64,000 nt of DNA, taken from positions 2,418,001 through 2,482,000 of the forward strand of contig NC_006087.1 of NCBI RefSeq assembly GCF_000007665.1, written 5' to 3'. The position numbers and the translations under genes were made by a program. The notes beneath the pieces are model-generated. The model had not been told where the DNA came from. It searched no databases and worked only from the letters and a program-made list of their open reading frames with translations. Origin of the DNA: Leifsonia xyli subsp. xyli str. CTCB07 (GTDB taxonomy: Bacteria > Actinomycetota > Actinomycetes > Actinomycetales > Microbacteriaceae). This document shows positions 33,731 to 41,113 of this stretch, one piece after another (position 1 is the first letter of the stretch; every line of letters begins with the position of its first letter).

Positions 33731-34266
33731 TCCCGTTTTGGGTGCCGTTTGCTGTTACTGCTGCTGTTGCGAGCATCGTGTTTCTTGCTTTGAAGGGCTT
33801 CGTTAACCACTGGTCACCGTTCGGGGGGGACCAAGTGATGGTCAACCGAACCCCTCGGGCATCCCAGGTCTCTGTATCGAGCTACGGCCCGGCTTCTCCC
33901 GGGTGGGACTCCTTCGTGTTCGCTTTAGCGGACTTCGAGCTGGAAGGTTTTGGCTCCTGGGTTTCCGAGCGGGGTGAGCCACTGCAGGAACACGTCAATG
34001 CTGGCGTGATAGTCACCCCGAACAGCATCACCTCCGCCCATACCGAAAACGAGGATGGGTTGAAGGCTCTCGTTAGCGCGGTTCTCGATCACCTGATCGA
34101 GCGCGACAGACCGGTGCTGTCCGCCAACGGGTCCGTCATCCCACCATTCACGCTTGCTGATGTGCTCACCCGTGACAACGACGGTCACATTGTTCGGCGC
34201 GTCTGCGCCGTGATTGGTGATGATAAGCAGGGGCCGACTCGCAATCCCACTCGACGGCCCACTTGA
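33727..34266 (+). CDS. Tiny membrane protein coupled to HTH gene (iii); long antisense extension doubtful
   Basis: GTG at 33727 overlaps the previous stop. The first 36 residues make one hydrophobic helix (VPFAVTAAVASIVFLALKGF) and a short tail, like the partner of module (ii). The frame then runs on to 34266 through the antisense of the next gene, which is not convincing. A G7 tract at 33823-33829 is suspicious: with G6 the frame would end TK-stop at 33838, giving a 37-residue protein like its counterpart. I believe only the 5' part. Confidence 0.4.
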   Translation: MIPFWVPFAVTAAVASIVFLALKGFVNHWSPFGGDQVMVNRTPRASQVSVSSYGPASPGWDSFVFALADFELEGFGSWVSERGEPLQEHVNAGVIVTPNSITSAHTENEDGLKALVSAVLDHLIERDRPVLSANGSVIPPFTLADVLTRDNDGHIVRRVCAVIGDDKQGPTRNPTRRPT

Positions 34267-34480
34267 TGGAAACCTGTTCGCTCTTCTGCGCACGCTCCCG
34301 CTGGTGGAGCGTGTGCGCATTCTCACTGAGTTTGTTCGCGTGCTCGGCAATCTTGTTCGCTCTCTCGGCCAGGTGGCGGGCATTCTTCGCGCTGACATTG
34401 CCCATCGAGCCGATCACGACCCCGCTGACACCGGTTAGCACGGCGACAACGTTAGTGACCCACTGGGCCGTGTCAGCCAC
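33925..34480 (-). pseudogene. Membrane-anchored Ig-like prophage accessory protein, one frameshift
   Basis: Starts ATG at 34480: MADTAQWVTNVVAVLTGVSG, a signal anchor, then a basic-acidic helical stretch (ARHLAERANKIAEHANKLSE) and KSEQVSIKWAVEWDCES. Near 34236 one extra base shifts the frame. It continues RPLLIITNHGADAPNNVTVV to 33925, a beta-sandwich-like domain where N-G-x-A-x-NV is common in surface-facing phage proteins. About 184 residues in all. Minus-strand position amid plus-strand genes suggests a lysogenically expressed accessory gene (moron). Function unknown. Confidence 0.6.
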
Positions 34481-34511
34481 CTACACCCCCTACCAAAAAG
34501 AAGAAACACCC

Positions 34512-34528
34512 CCCGGTGGCACCGGGGC
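34512..34528 (+). other. Hairpin before a ribosome site (short copy)
   Basis: CCCCGGTG-G-CACCGGGG followed by CGGTTCAGGAAGGAA. The same core and AGGAAGGAA recur before the antirepressor gene at 35377-35414, so it is a repeated 5' leader element. Confidence 0.55.
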
Positions 34529-34551
34529 GGTTCAGGAAGGAACGAAGCCCT

Positions 34552-34869
34552 ATGTTTGAAATGCTTGTTTGGCTGTTTGTGTGTCTTTCGGTAGCGTCCA
34601 GCGTCGGGAGCTTACTGTATTCGGCTTATGTGCAGTACAAGGGGCGACTCATTGAGCGTTGGATACCTGTAGCTCAAGCCAGGGATCTTTCAGTCGCGCG
34701 GGGCGGATACGGCGAACCCGACGAAAACGGCTTCCCCTATCTCTCCACGCTACCCCTATGCCCGGCAGGGTACGTAGCCCTGGCTTATCTGAGAGCCCAC
34801 ATAGGACGACGCATCCGCCGGGCGGCACGGAGAATTCTTCCTTGGGTTCGGGAAAGCCGGTCACGATGA
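34552..34869 (+). CDS. Small membrane protein, 3' part overlapping an antisense gene
   Basis: 105 residues from the ATG at 34552, 15 bases after AGGAAGGAA. N-terminal helix MFEMLVWLFVCLSVASSVGS, then YVQYKGRLIERWIPVAQAR. After about residue 45 it is antisense to the next gene and its composition (many Arg, no pattern) suggests that the true protein may be shorter. Third tiny membrane protein of this region. Confidence 0.4.
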   Translation: MFEMLVWLFVCLSVASSVGSLLYSAYVQYKGRLIERWIPVAQARDLSVARGGYGEPDENGFPYLSTLPLCPAGYVALAYLRAHIGRRIRRAARRILPWVRESRSR

Positions 34870-35086
34870 CCTTCGTTGCCTCCCCCTTCCCACAGTTCTC
34901 CACCACCCATTCGTATCCGGAATGCTGCCCGTCAGCCCCGTATGCGAGCGGTGGGCGCAGGTCGAGACAAAAGTCCGCCCGCAATGGACGCTCTTGCGCT
35001 ATGGCCTGCCTCCGCGTGTACCAGAACGCGCAGATCGAGACCCCGAGCGCGATGCCGCTGACAACGAGCGTAGGCCAATCCATCAT
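34649..35086 (-). CDS. Membrane-anchored prophage accessory protein
   Basis: 145 residues from ATG 35086 (or 35083). Signal-anchor helix MDWPTLVVSGIALGVSICAF, then WYTRRQAIAQERPLRADFCL and an Ig-like section YEWVVENCGKGEATKVIVTG, the same plan as the broken gene at 33925-34480 (helix, charged linker, N-G-x-A-x-xV strand). The two are probably distant paralogues. Minus-strand, likely expressed in the lysogen. TACCCT lies 6 bases upstream of ATG 35086 and could be a -10 box. Function unknown. Confidence 0.6.
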   Translation of the reverse strand: MMDWPTLVVSGIALGVSICAFWYTRRQAIAQERPLRADFCLDLRPPLAYGADGQHSGYEWVVENCGKGEATKVIVTGFPEPKEEFSVPPGGCVVLCGLSDKPGLRTLPGIGVAWRDRGSRFRRVRRIRPARLKDPWLELQVSNAQ

Positions 35087-35134
35087 GCCCCGAGGGTAGG
35101 CCACCACCCATCTCATCAACAAGAGGAGAGACCC

Positions 35135-35371
35135 GTGAGCAACACCCCACGAAAGGCCCGCAAGATTGCGCACCTGCTTGTCATCGCCACATGCGCCATC
35201 ACGCTCACGGCCTGTGCGAACGGTCCGATCGTGAACAGCAAGAACACCACGCGAACAGCAGCCGACGGTGGATGGATCTCCGTCAACGATGTCCTACTCC
35301 CGAACGGTCGCCACGTGTACTGCGCCAGCAATGGTAACGGCATCAGCTGTGACTGGAACAACCAGCACTGA
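35135..35371 (+). CDS. Small prophage lipoprotein
   Basis: 78 residues from a GTG with an AAGAGGAGAG site. Basic N-terminus, hydrophobic stretch and lipobox AITLTACANG, so the mature protein starts at the cysteine. The mature part has WISVNDVLLPNGRHVYCASN then GISCDWNNQH, a motif seen in short actinophage proteins. It might prevent superinfection, as other prophage lipoproteins do; that is a guess. Confidence 0.7.
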   Translation: MSNTPRKARKIAHLLVIATCAITLTACANGPIVNSKNTTRTAADGGWISVNDVLLPNGRHVYCASNGNGISCDWNNQH

Positions 35372-35376
35372 ACGAA

Positions 35377-35406
35377 GAGACGCCCCGGTGGCACCCGGGG
35401 CGTCTC
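35377..35406 (+). terminator. 12-bp perfect hairpin directly before the antirepressor ribosome site
   Basis: GAGACGCCCCGG and CCGGGGCGTCTC around a 6-base loop; AGGAAGGA follows at once and the ATG is 14 bases past the hairpin. It may end the lipoprotein mRNA or act as a leader structure controlling antirepressor translation. No T-run, so a plain terminator is uncertain. Confidence 0.6.
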
Positions 35407-35420
35407 AGGAAGGAATCACA

Positions 35421-36203
35421 ATGAGTTCCACGGAGATTATACCGTTCACCTTCGAGGAGGTGAACGTCCGTACCGTCCTCGTTGACGGTGAGCCCTGGTT
35501 CATCCTCCGGGATGTGTTGAGCGTCCTCGGCCTGTCGAACCCGACCGAGGCTGTCCGCTCGCTCGATGAAGACGAGTTCAGTACTACTGAACTCAGCCTC
35601 GACGGACAACGCCGCAACTACTACCTCGTCAACGAGCCAGGGCTGTACTCGCTGATTCTTCGAAGCCGGAAGACCGAAGCTCGCGCGTTCAAACGCTGGG
35701 TGACGCATGAGGTGCTCCCGCAGATCCGTCGGACGGGTTCCTACTCGGTCGTTCCGGCCGACGATGTCGCTCTCCCGCAGAACTATGTGGAGGCGTTGGA
35801 GGCGTTGTTGGTGCGGGAGAAGGCGAACCAGCAGCTCATTGTTGAGAACGCGGGTTTGGTTCCGCGTGCGGGTGCGTGGGATGCGATCGCCTCAGCGGTG
35901 GGTGACTACTCGGTTGGGGATGCGGCGAAGATCCTGTCCCGGGCGGGGATTCCCACCGGCCCGCAACGCTTGTTCGCCCAGTTGGAGGGAATCCGGTGGG
36001 TGTATCGCGGTGGGGATGGGAAGTGGCGCGCCTACGCGGAGCGGGTGGAGAAAGGCTACCTGGCGGAGAAGGCCCAGTTCCACCACCACCCCGCAACCGG
36101 GGACCTCGTGCTCGACGCCCCGCAGGTGCGGGGCACCGTGAAAGGCGTGGACCGGTTACGGCAGCGTCTCCATGTTGGGGCGCTCACGGCGGTAACCGCA
36201 TGA
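35421..36203 (+). CDS. Phage antirepressor (BRO-N and ANT/KilAC domains)
   Basis: 260 residues. N-terminal BRO domain: VRTVLVDGEPWFILRDVLSV then LGLSNPTEAVRSLDEDE and LYSLILRSRKTEARAFKRWV. C-terminal ANT domain: SVGDAAKILSRAGIPTGPQR and WVYRGGDGKWRAYAERVEKG. Such proteins bind repressors or DNA and favour lytic growth. Start ATG at 35421 with AGGAAGGA. It ends with a 4-base overlap to the next frame and opens the early lytic operon. Confidence 0.88.
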   Translation: MSSTEIIPFTFEEVNVRTVLVDGEPWFILRDVLSVLGLSNPTEAVRSLDEDEFSTTELSLDGQRRNYYLVNEPGLYSLILRSRKTEARAFKRWVTHEVLPQIRRTGSYSVVPADDVALPQNYVEALEALLVREKANQQLIVENAGLVPRAGAWDAIASAVGDYSVGDAAKILSRAGIPTGPQRLFAQLEGIRWVYRGGDGKWRAYAERVEKGYLAEKAQFHHHPATGDLVLDAPQVRGTVKGVDRLRQRLHVGALTAVTA

Positions 36204-36344
36204 ACGGGCACAGGCTCCCGCCGGGTGTCGATGGTGACGCCCGTGTGGGGGAACCAGCAGGCCGGGGGCACCCCCTCGTCCCCGGCCTGCCCATCGTGCG
36301 ACACCGGTCAATGGCGACGAAGACGAGCTGGGGGTGGTCTGCTG

Positions 36345-36512
36345 ATGGCTGGCGCGACCGATATTGAGCGGTACCCGCAGTTGCGGTGCCCGTCCCATGA
36401 CGTGGAGGGTCCGGGCCGGACGCACGACTGCCGGCTCACGGCAGGCCACCAGGAGTGCCATAAGTGTGTTTGCACGAGGTCGTGGGATGCCCTCTCGGGA
36501 GGCCAACCGTGA
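36345..36512 (+). CDS. Small cysteine-rich phage protein
   Basis: 55 residues from ATG 36345. Cysteines and histidines (LRCPSHDVEG, THDCRLTAGH, QECHKCVCTR) suggest a small zinc-binding fold. The stretch 36200-36344 just before it has only unconvincing frames; one holds ACPSCDTGQWRRR, so a second zinc-ribbon gene may be broken there. Overlaps the next GTG. Confidence 0.45.
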   Translation: MAGATDIERYPQLRCPSHDVEGPGRTHDCRLTAGHQECHKCVCTRSWDALSGGQP

Positions 36513-36718
36513 TCGATCTGCGAGCCCCTGTAGCGGTGCCGGAGTGTGACCCGGTGGTGATGGTGGCCTCGTGTCGGTGGTGCGGTTTCGATGGGGAGGT
36601 CACCGCGACCGTTCTGGGCGTGGAACGGGGGTGGTCGGCTTGCACGGTCACCTATGGGTTCACCTGCCCGAACGGGTGTGTCAACGAGATCCGCGGCGAC
36701 GGCGGGGGTGGGTTGTGA
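36509..36718 (+). CDS. Zinc-ribbon-like small phage protein
   Basis: 69 residues, GTG at 36509 overlapping the previous stop. CRWCGFDGEVTATVLGVERG then FTCPNGCVNEIRG gives a four-cysteine knuckle pattern. Unknown function; part of a chain of overlapping small genes in the early operon. Confidence 0.55.
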   Translation: MIDLRAPVAVPECDPVVMVASCRWCGFDGEVTATVLGVERGWSACTVTYGFTCPNGCVNEIRGDGGGGL

Positions 36719-36900
36719 ACCGGCGGACCGTGTTCTTGACCGGTGTTTTCCTCACCGCCGTGGTCCTGGCTTTCACCGCCGCGGTGACCGGCCTGACCCT
36801 GCTGCACCTACTGGGCACCGTGACCGCGATCGGCGTGTTCGCTGCCGCCTGCTGGGCGCATGACACCCACACGGGAACACGAGAGGAAGGAAGACGATGA
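36715..36900 (+). CDS. Small phage membrane protein
   Basis: 61 residues with two hydrophobic helices (FLTGVFLTAVVLAFTAAVTG and LLHLLGTVTAIGVFAAACWA) and a charged tail. GTG start and 4-base overlaps on both sides. Confidence 0.6.
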   Translation: MNRRTVFLTGVFLTAVVLAFTAAVTGLTLLHLLGTVTAIGVFAAACWAHDTHTGTREEGRR

Positions 36901-37217
36901 GTAGCCCCAATGACTATGACGGCAGATACAGCTTTTTCACGGGCGGGGACGCGGTACAGCGCTGGTTCTCTGATGTGGCTGTTGATCTGCGTTCCTTAGC
37001 GGATGTGATTGAGAGGATCAGCGGGTATGACGATGACGCCGCCCGAACCCGCCGTTATGCCGATATCAGCATTGATCTCGCGGCAGACACCTGTGGCACC
37101 CTCCCACTCCTTCTCGATCACCTGTACCGACTCCGCGATGCCCTCTACCGGGACGCGCCGTTGAAGGAGTCCGAGGTCACCGCGGCCGGCGGGCAGGTTG
37201 GAGGGGGACCGGAATGA
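36897..37217 (+). CDS. Hypothetical phage protein
   Basis: 106 residues, ATG with an AGGAAGGAAG site, overlapping neighbours by 4 bases. Mostly helical and acidic (AVDLRSLADVIERISGYDDD, then LLLDHLYRLRDALYRDAPLK). No family recognised. Confidence 0.6.
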   Translation: MSSPNDYDGRYSFFTGGDAVQRWFSDVAVDLRSLADVIERISGYDDDAARTRRYADISIDLAADTCGTLPLLLDHLYRLRDALYRDAPLKESEVTAAGGQVGGGPE

Positions 37218-37309
37218 GCGTGTTCGCGTATGCGATCGTGTGGGGTATCGCTGTGGTGTGGGGTGCCGCCGTGGTGTGGGACTGGTTCAGGGGTCGCGGG
37301 GTGGGCTGA
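37214..37309 (+). CDS. Tiny membrane protein (31 residues)
   Basis: ATG at 37214 in a 4-base overlap. Reads MSVFAYAIVWGIAVVWGAAV then WDWFRGRGVG: a single helix with a short basic end. Confidence 0.5.
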   Translation: MSVFAYAIVWGIAVVWGAAVVWDWFRGRGVG

Positions 37310-37503
37310 TGAACGATGTGATGCGGACGGTTGTGGGCATTGTCTATGGGCCACGGTTGACCGGCCGTGACCTTCCGCCACGACCCGGCGGCCATGACGA
37401 CAGTGTGGCTGCTGCTGGTGGTGGTGGTCTTGGTGACCGGTGGTATGTCGACAACCTCGTCCGCGGGGACGGCGGGGATGGGATGCCGGAGGGTGGCTCG
37501 TGA
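37309..37503 (+). CDS. Small ORF of uncertain frame
   Basis: ATG at 37309 overlaps the previous stop (TGATG) and gives 64 Gly/Asp-rich residues (MNDVMRTVVGIVYGPRLTGR). The same DNA in another frame, from an ATG at 37393, encodes MTTVWLLLVVVVLVTGGMST, a convincing membrane helix. One indel may have split a single small membrane-protein gene, or the second frame may be the true gene. Confidence 0.35.
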   Translation: MNDVMRTVVGIVYGPRLTGRDLPPRPGGHDDSVAAAGGGGLGDRWYVDNLVRGDGGDGMPEGGS

Positions 37504-38435
37504 CGGCGTATGAGCGTGTCGATGTCGTCTCGGACACGCCCGAGTGGTTGGAAGAGCGACGGCGCAGCATCGGAGCCTCCGAGGTGGCCGCGGTGATAGG
37601 TCTGTCGCGGTTCAGCACAGCCTTGGATGTCTACAAGAGCAAGCTCGGTGTGGACGCTCCCTTCGACCCGGTGCTCGCGTTCATCGGGCACCGGTCGGAA
37701 CCCATCATGCATGCGTGGGTCGAGGAGTTCTCGCGGGCCCAGGTGAGCCTCGAGCCGGGTTTCATGGCCCGCTCGACCCAGTGCCCGATTCTGCACGCTT
37801 CCTTCGACCGCATCAGCCGGAACCCATTCCTCACATGGCAGTTCAAGACTGCGCATCAGTACGCGGGGCATCACTGGGATGAGGGGGTGCCGACCGACAT
37901 TCGGGTGCAGGTGCAGGCGGAGATGTTCGTTGCTGGAACGCAGCGCGCCGGGGTGGTGGTGTGGATTGGTGGGCGGGAGTTCCGCCTGTTCTGGGAGAGG
38001 CGCGATGACGGGTTTATCCGCGAGCACATGCTCCCGGCCGTCACCGAGTTCTGGGAGCACGTGCAGACCGGGCAGTCGCCGCTGCCGACGACGCTCGCCG
38101 AAGTCGCGGAGGTGTTCCCCACCGACCCGGGCACCGTCCTCGAACTCCCTGAGGCTGCGTTCGAGGTGCTGGAGCGCATCACGGTCCTGGGCGGCGACAT
38201 TCAGGCGCAGGAGGCCGAACGCGACGCCCTGAAGGTGGCGCTGGCCGAGTTCGTCGGCGGCGCGGAGACCCTCACCTATGACGGTCGCCCGGTCGCGACG
38301 TGGAAGACCCAGAAGGGGCGTGCGTCGTTCAACAAGCGCGCGTTCGAGGATGACCATCCGGACCTTGTTGCCGCCTACACAACCCAGGGCGCACCGTTCA
38401 AGGTCCTGCGCCGACTGAAGGAGAAGACGCAATAA
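37500..38435 (+). CDS. YqaJ-family viral exonuclease (recombination)
   Basis: 311 residues from a GTG at 37500. N-terminal EWLEERRRSIGASEVAAVIG is the YqaJ signature; the nuclease core has HASFDRISRNPFLTWQFKTA (D..E/Q-x-K) and VQVQAEMFVAGTQRAGVVVW. A 5'-3' exonuclease that resects DNA ends for the RecT-like annealing protein encoded next. It ends CAATAA, where RecT seems to have lost its overlapping start. Last part is helical (GGDIQAQEAERDALKVALAE). Confidence 0.88.
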   Translation: MTAYERVDVVSDTPEWLEERRRSIGASEVAAVIGLSRFSTALDVYKSKLGVDAPFDPVLAFIGHRSEPIMHAWVEEFSRAQVSLEPGFMARSTQCPILHASFDRISRNPFLTWQFKTAHQYAGHHWDEGVPTDIRVQVQAEMFVAGTQRAGVVVWIGGREFRLFWERRDDGFIREHMLPAVTEFWEHVQTGQSPLPTTLAEVAEVFPTDPGTVLELPEAAFEVLERITVLGGDIQAQEAERDALKVALAEFVGGAETLTYDGRPVATWKTQKGRASFNKRAFEDDHPDLVAAYTTQGAPFKVLRRLKEKTQ

Positions 38436-38455
38436 CAGACCTGTCACACGCCGCC

Positions 38456-39241
38456 GTGGCGGTGAAGAAGAACCCGACGATTGAGGACTACCTGATCAAG
38501 TATGAGCCGGAGTTCCAGCGGGCGTTGGGGGCGTCGATGGACGCGGCTAAGTTCGCTCAGGACGCCCTGACCGCGATCAAGCAGAACCCGAAGATCGGCC
38601 ACTCCGACCCCCGTTCCCTGTTCGGTGCCCTGTTCCTGGCTGCGCAGTTGAAGCTCCCGGTGGGTGGGCCGCTCGCCCAGTTCCACCTCACCACCCGCAC
38701 GGTCAAGGGGAACCTGACCGTCGTCCCGATCGTCGGCTACGGCGGCTACGTGCAGCTCATCATGAACACCGGCCTCTACTCCCGCGTGTCCGCGTTCCTG
38801 ATCCACGCCGGCGACTACTTCGTCACCGGAGCCAACAGCGAACGGGGCGAGTTCTACGACTTCCGCAGAGCTGACAGCGACCGCGGCGAGGTCAAGGGCG
38901 TCATCGCCTACGCGAAGGTCAAGGGGCACAACGAGTCCTCCTGGGTGTACATCGACGCCGAGACCATGCGCGCCAAACACCGCCCCAAATACTGGGAGTC
39001 CACCCCGTGGGCTGACGACGCGGGCGAGATGTTCAAGAAGACCGGCATCCGCGTCCTCCAGAAGTACCTGCCCAAGTCGGTTGAGTCGCTGAACGTCGCC
39101 CTCGCTGCGTCCGCCGACCAGGCAATCGTCCGCAAAGTCGACGGTGTTCCCGACCTCGACATCCAGCACGACCGCGACACCGAAACCGTCGCCGTCCCCG
39201 AACAGCCCGTGTCCGTCCCACAGCCGGGAGACGAAACATGA
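38456..39241 (+). CDS. recT: RecT-family single-strand annealing protein, start codon apparently lost
   Basis: 261 residues from the GTG at 38456, which has no ribosome site. The RecT domain is intact: PKIGHSDPRSLFGALFLAAQ, TTRTVKGNLTVVPIVGYGGY and MFKKTGIRVLQKYLPKSVES. In frame upstream are ITDLSHAA codons beginning ATA at 38432, 9 bases after AAGGAG, exactly where an ATG overlapping the exonuclease stop (ATGA) would be expected. A single G to A change would give both the present ATA and the present TAA stop. Expression is therefore uncertain. Works with the YqaJ exonuclease in phage recombination. Confidence 0.85.
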   Translation: MAVKKNPTIEDYLIKYEPEFQRALGASMDAAKFAQDALTAIKQNPKIGHSDPRSLFGALFLAAQLKLPVGGPLAQFHLTTRTVKGNLTVVPIVGYGGYVQLIMNTGLYSRVSAFLIHAGDYFVTGANSERGEFYDFRRADSDRGEVKGVIAYAKVKGHNESSWVYIDAETMRAKHRPKYWESTPWADDAGEMFKKTGIRVLQKYLPKSVESLNVALAASADQAIVRKVDGVPDLDIQHDRDTETVAVPEQPVSVPQPGDET

Positions 39242-39669
39242 GCCCCGACTACCTCGGCACCCCGGACGGTGCCTCACCCGACCAGGTGCGGACCGATGCC
39301 GTGTTCACGGCGAGTATCCTCATCCCGCTCGCGCGGGACCCGCTCAGCCTCAACCTGCGTCTGCACTGGCGTACCGTGGCGAAGCACACGAAGATCTGGC
39401 GGGAGTTCGCGGCCACGCAGGCTGCCCGCTTCCCCCACCTCGGCTGTTGCACCGTCACCCTGACCTGGCACGTCCTCGACCGGCGACGCCGGGATGCCGA
39501 CAACCTTTTCCGGCTCTGCAAAGCACTCTGCGACGGCCTCGTCGACGCCGGAGTGACCCTCGATGACACCCCGCACCTCATGGACAAACACTGCCGCATC
39601 CTCGTCGAGGACCGCCGACTCCACCCGAGTGCGTGGATGACCCTCACCATCGAGCAGGTACCCGCATGA
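39238..39669 (+). CDS. RusA-like Holliday junction resolvase
   Basis: 143 residues, 4-base overlap with recT. Core signature RRRRDADNLFRLCKALCDGL then VDAGVTLDDTPHL: the D-x-D-N...K...D...DD pattern of RusA endonucleases. Resolves branched phage DNA after recombination or before packaging. The N-terminal 25 residues are less conserved. Confidence 0.85.
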   Translation: MSPDYLGTPDGASPDQVRTDAVFTASILIPLARDPLSLNLRLHWRTVAKHTKIWREFAATQAARFPHLGCCTVTLTWHVLDRRRRDADNLFRLCKALCDGLVDAGVTLDDTPHLMDKHCRILVEDRRLHPSAWMTLTIEQVPA

Positions 39670-40004
39670 ACATCAACACCAACCCGGCCGGGACGGTTCC
39701 CGTCCTCGTCGACATCACGGGCAACGAGATCCACATCCAGGAACTCATCGAGACTACAGAGGGCCTCGCCTTGAACGACCGCGGCGTCTTCTCGCTGCTT
39801 GGCACCGTCCGTGAGGCGCAGATCGCCGGGGCGCGTGAGGGGTCGCTGATCAACGGCTGGTGGTGGGAGTCCGAAGGCTACTCGGGTGAAGCGAAGACGA
39901 AAGCCGCCGCTATCGCCGCGATGCTCACCGACGCCGACTACACCCAGGCGACCCTGACCGACACGATCCCCGACCTCCTCACCGGATGGGACGGTGCCGC
40001 ATGA
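39666..40004 (+). CDS. Hypothetical phage protein
   Basis: 112 residues, 4-base overlaps on both sides. Slightly acidic alpha/beta protein: GTVPVLVDITGNEIHIQELI, then LINGWWWESEGYSGEAKTKA. Not recognised. Confidence 0.6.
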   Translation: MNINTNPAGTVPVLVDITGNEIHIQELIETTEGLALNDRGVFSLLGTVREAQIAGAREGSLINGWWWESEGYSGEAKTKAAAIAAMLTDADYTQATLTDTIPDLLTGWDGAA

Positions 40005-41113
40005 GAACCCCGTACTACCAAGACGACCTGGTGACGCTCTGGCACGGGGACTGTCTCGACGTGCTCCGCGTGCTCCCGAAGGCATCGGTGGATGCGGTGG
40101 TGACAGATCCGCCCTACAACCTGTCGTTCATGGGGAATCAGTGGGACGGCGCCGATGGGTTCCGGCGTTCACTGAACGCTTCGGACGCGGGGCGGGACAA
40201 CGTTTTCGGGCGCGTGTCACGCACCTCGCCGGAGTATCGCCCGCCACACACTTTCCAGCAGTGGTGCGCCGCGTGGGCGACCGAGTTCCTCCGCGTCCTC
40301 AGGCCGGGCGGTCACCTGCTCGCGTTCGGTGGTTCCCGCACCTGGAACCGGCTCGCGTCCGGGGTGGAGGATGCCGGGTTTGAGATGCGGGACTCGATCG
40401 CGTGGCTGTACGGGTCCGGGTTCCCGAAATCGCGCAACCTCCACGGTGAGTGGGAGGGCTGGGGGACGGCTTTGAAACCGGCGTTCGAGCCGGTCGTCGT
40501 GGCCCGCAAACCGCTGTCCGGGACGGTCGCGGCCACTGTGCTCGCGCATGGCACCGGGGCGTTGAACATCGACGCCACCCGTGTCCACACCGCCGGGAGG
40601 GAGGCGAAAGCGGGCCGGTGGCCGACGAACGTGATCCTGGAGGAATCACAGGCCGAAGCGCTCGACGAGCAGACGGGCATCCTCACCTCCGGACTGATGA
40701 AGGCCCGCACCAATCGGGCGCCGCGCCCAGGAGGCGTCATCTACGGGGCCGACAAGAGAAACATCAGCGCAGGTGACACCTACGGGGATACGGGTGGCGC
40801 GTCCCGGTTCTTCCCAACCTTCCGCTACCAGGCCAAAGCGCCCACCTCGCAACGCCCGAACGCGGGCGGGGTGCGGCATCCCACGGTGAAACCCCTGGAT
40901 TTGATGCGGTGGCTGGTGCGCCTGGTCACCCCGCCGGACGGGATCGTGCTGGACCCGTTCGCCGGGTCCGGCACCACCGTGGAGGCGGCACTGCTGGAAG
41001 GATTCCGGTGCGTCGCGATCGAACACGAAGCCGACTACCTGCCATTGATCACCCAACGCCTCACCAAACCGTTGCAACAGACCATCTTCGGTGATTGGGA
41101 CGGCGCCGCATGA
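40001..41113 (+). CDS. DNA methyltransferase (N4/N6, DPPY type)
   Basis: 370 residues. Catalytic motif IV VDAVVTDPPYNLSFMGNQWD near residue 36 precedes SAM motif I VLDPFAGSGTTVEAALLEGF near residue 315, the beta-class order. FLRVLRPGGHLLAFGGSRTW and VRHPTVKPLDLMRWLVRLV support this. No restriction gene adjoins it, so it is probably an orphan methylase protecting phage DNA or altering gene expression. Coupled by 4-base overlaps. Confidence 0.9.
   Translation: MRTPYYQDDLVTLWHGDCLDVLRVLPKASVDAVVTDPPYNLSFMGNQWDGADGFRRSLNASDAGRDNVFGRVSRTSPEYRPPHTFQQWCAAWATEFLRVLRPGGHLLAFGGSRTWNRLASGVEDAGFEMRDSIAWLYGSGFPKSRNLHGEWEGWGTALKPAFEPVVVARKPLSGTVAATVLAHGTGALNIDATRVHTAGREAKAGRWPTNVILEESQAEALDEQTGILTSGLMKARTNRAPRPGGVIYGADKRNISAGDTYGDTGGASRFFPTFRYQAKAPTSQRPNAGGVRHPTVKPLDLMRWLVRLVTPPDGIVLDPFAGSGTTVEAALLEGFRCVAIEHEADYLPLITQRLTKPLQQTIFGDWDGAA

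Noticed and set aside
36200..36344. A frame starting MNGHRLPPG that overlaps the antirepressor stop
   Set aside because: Start coupling looks good, but the sequence has no sensible pattern and a competing frame holds a CPSC motif. I left the stretch without a gene call and described it under the next gene.
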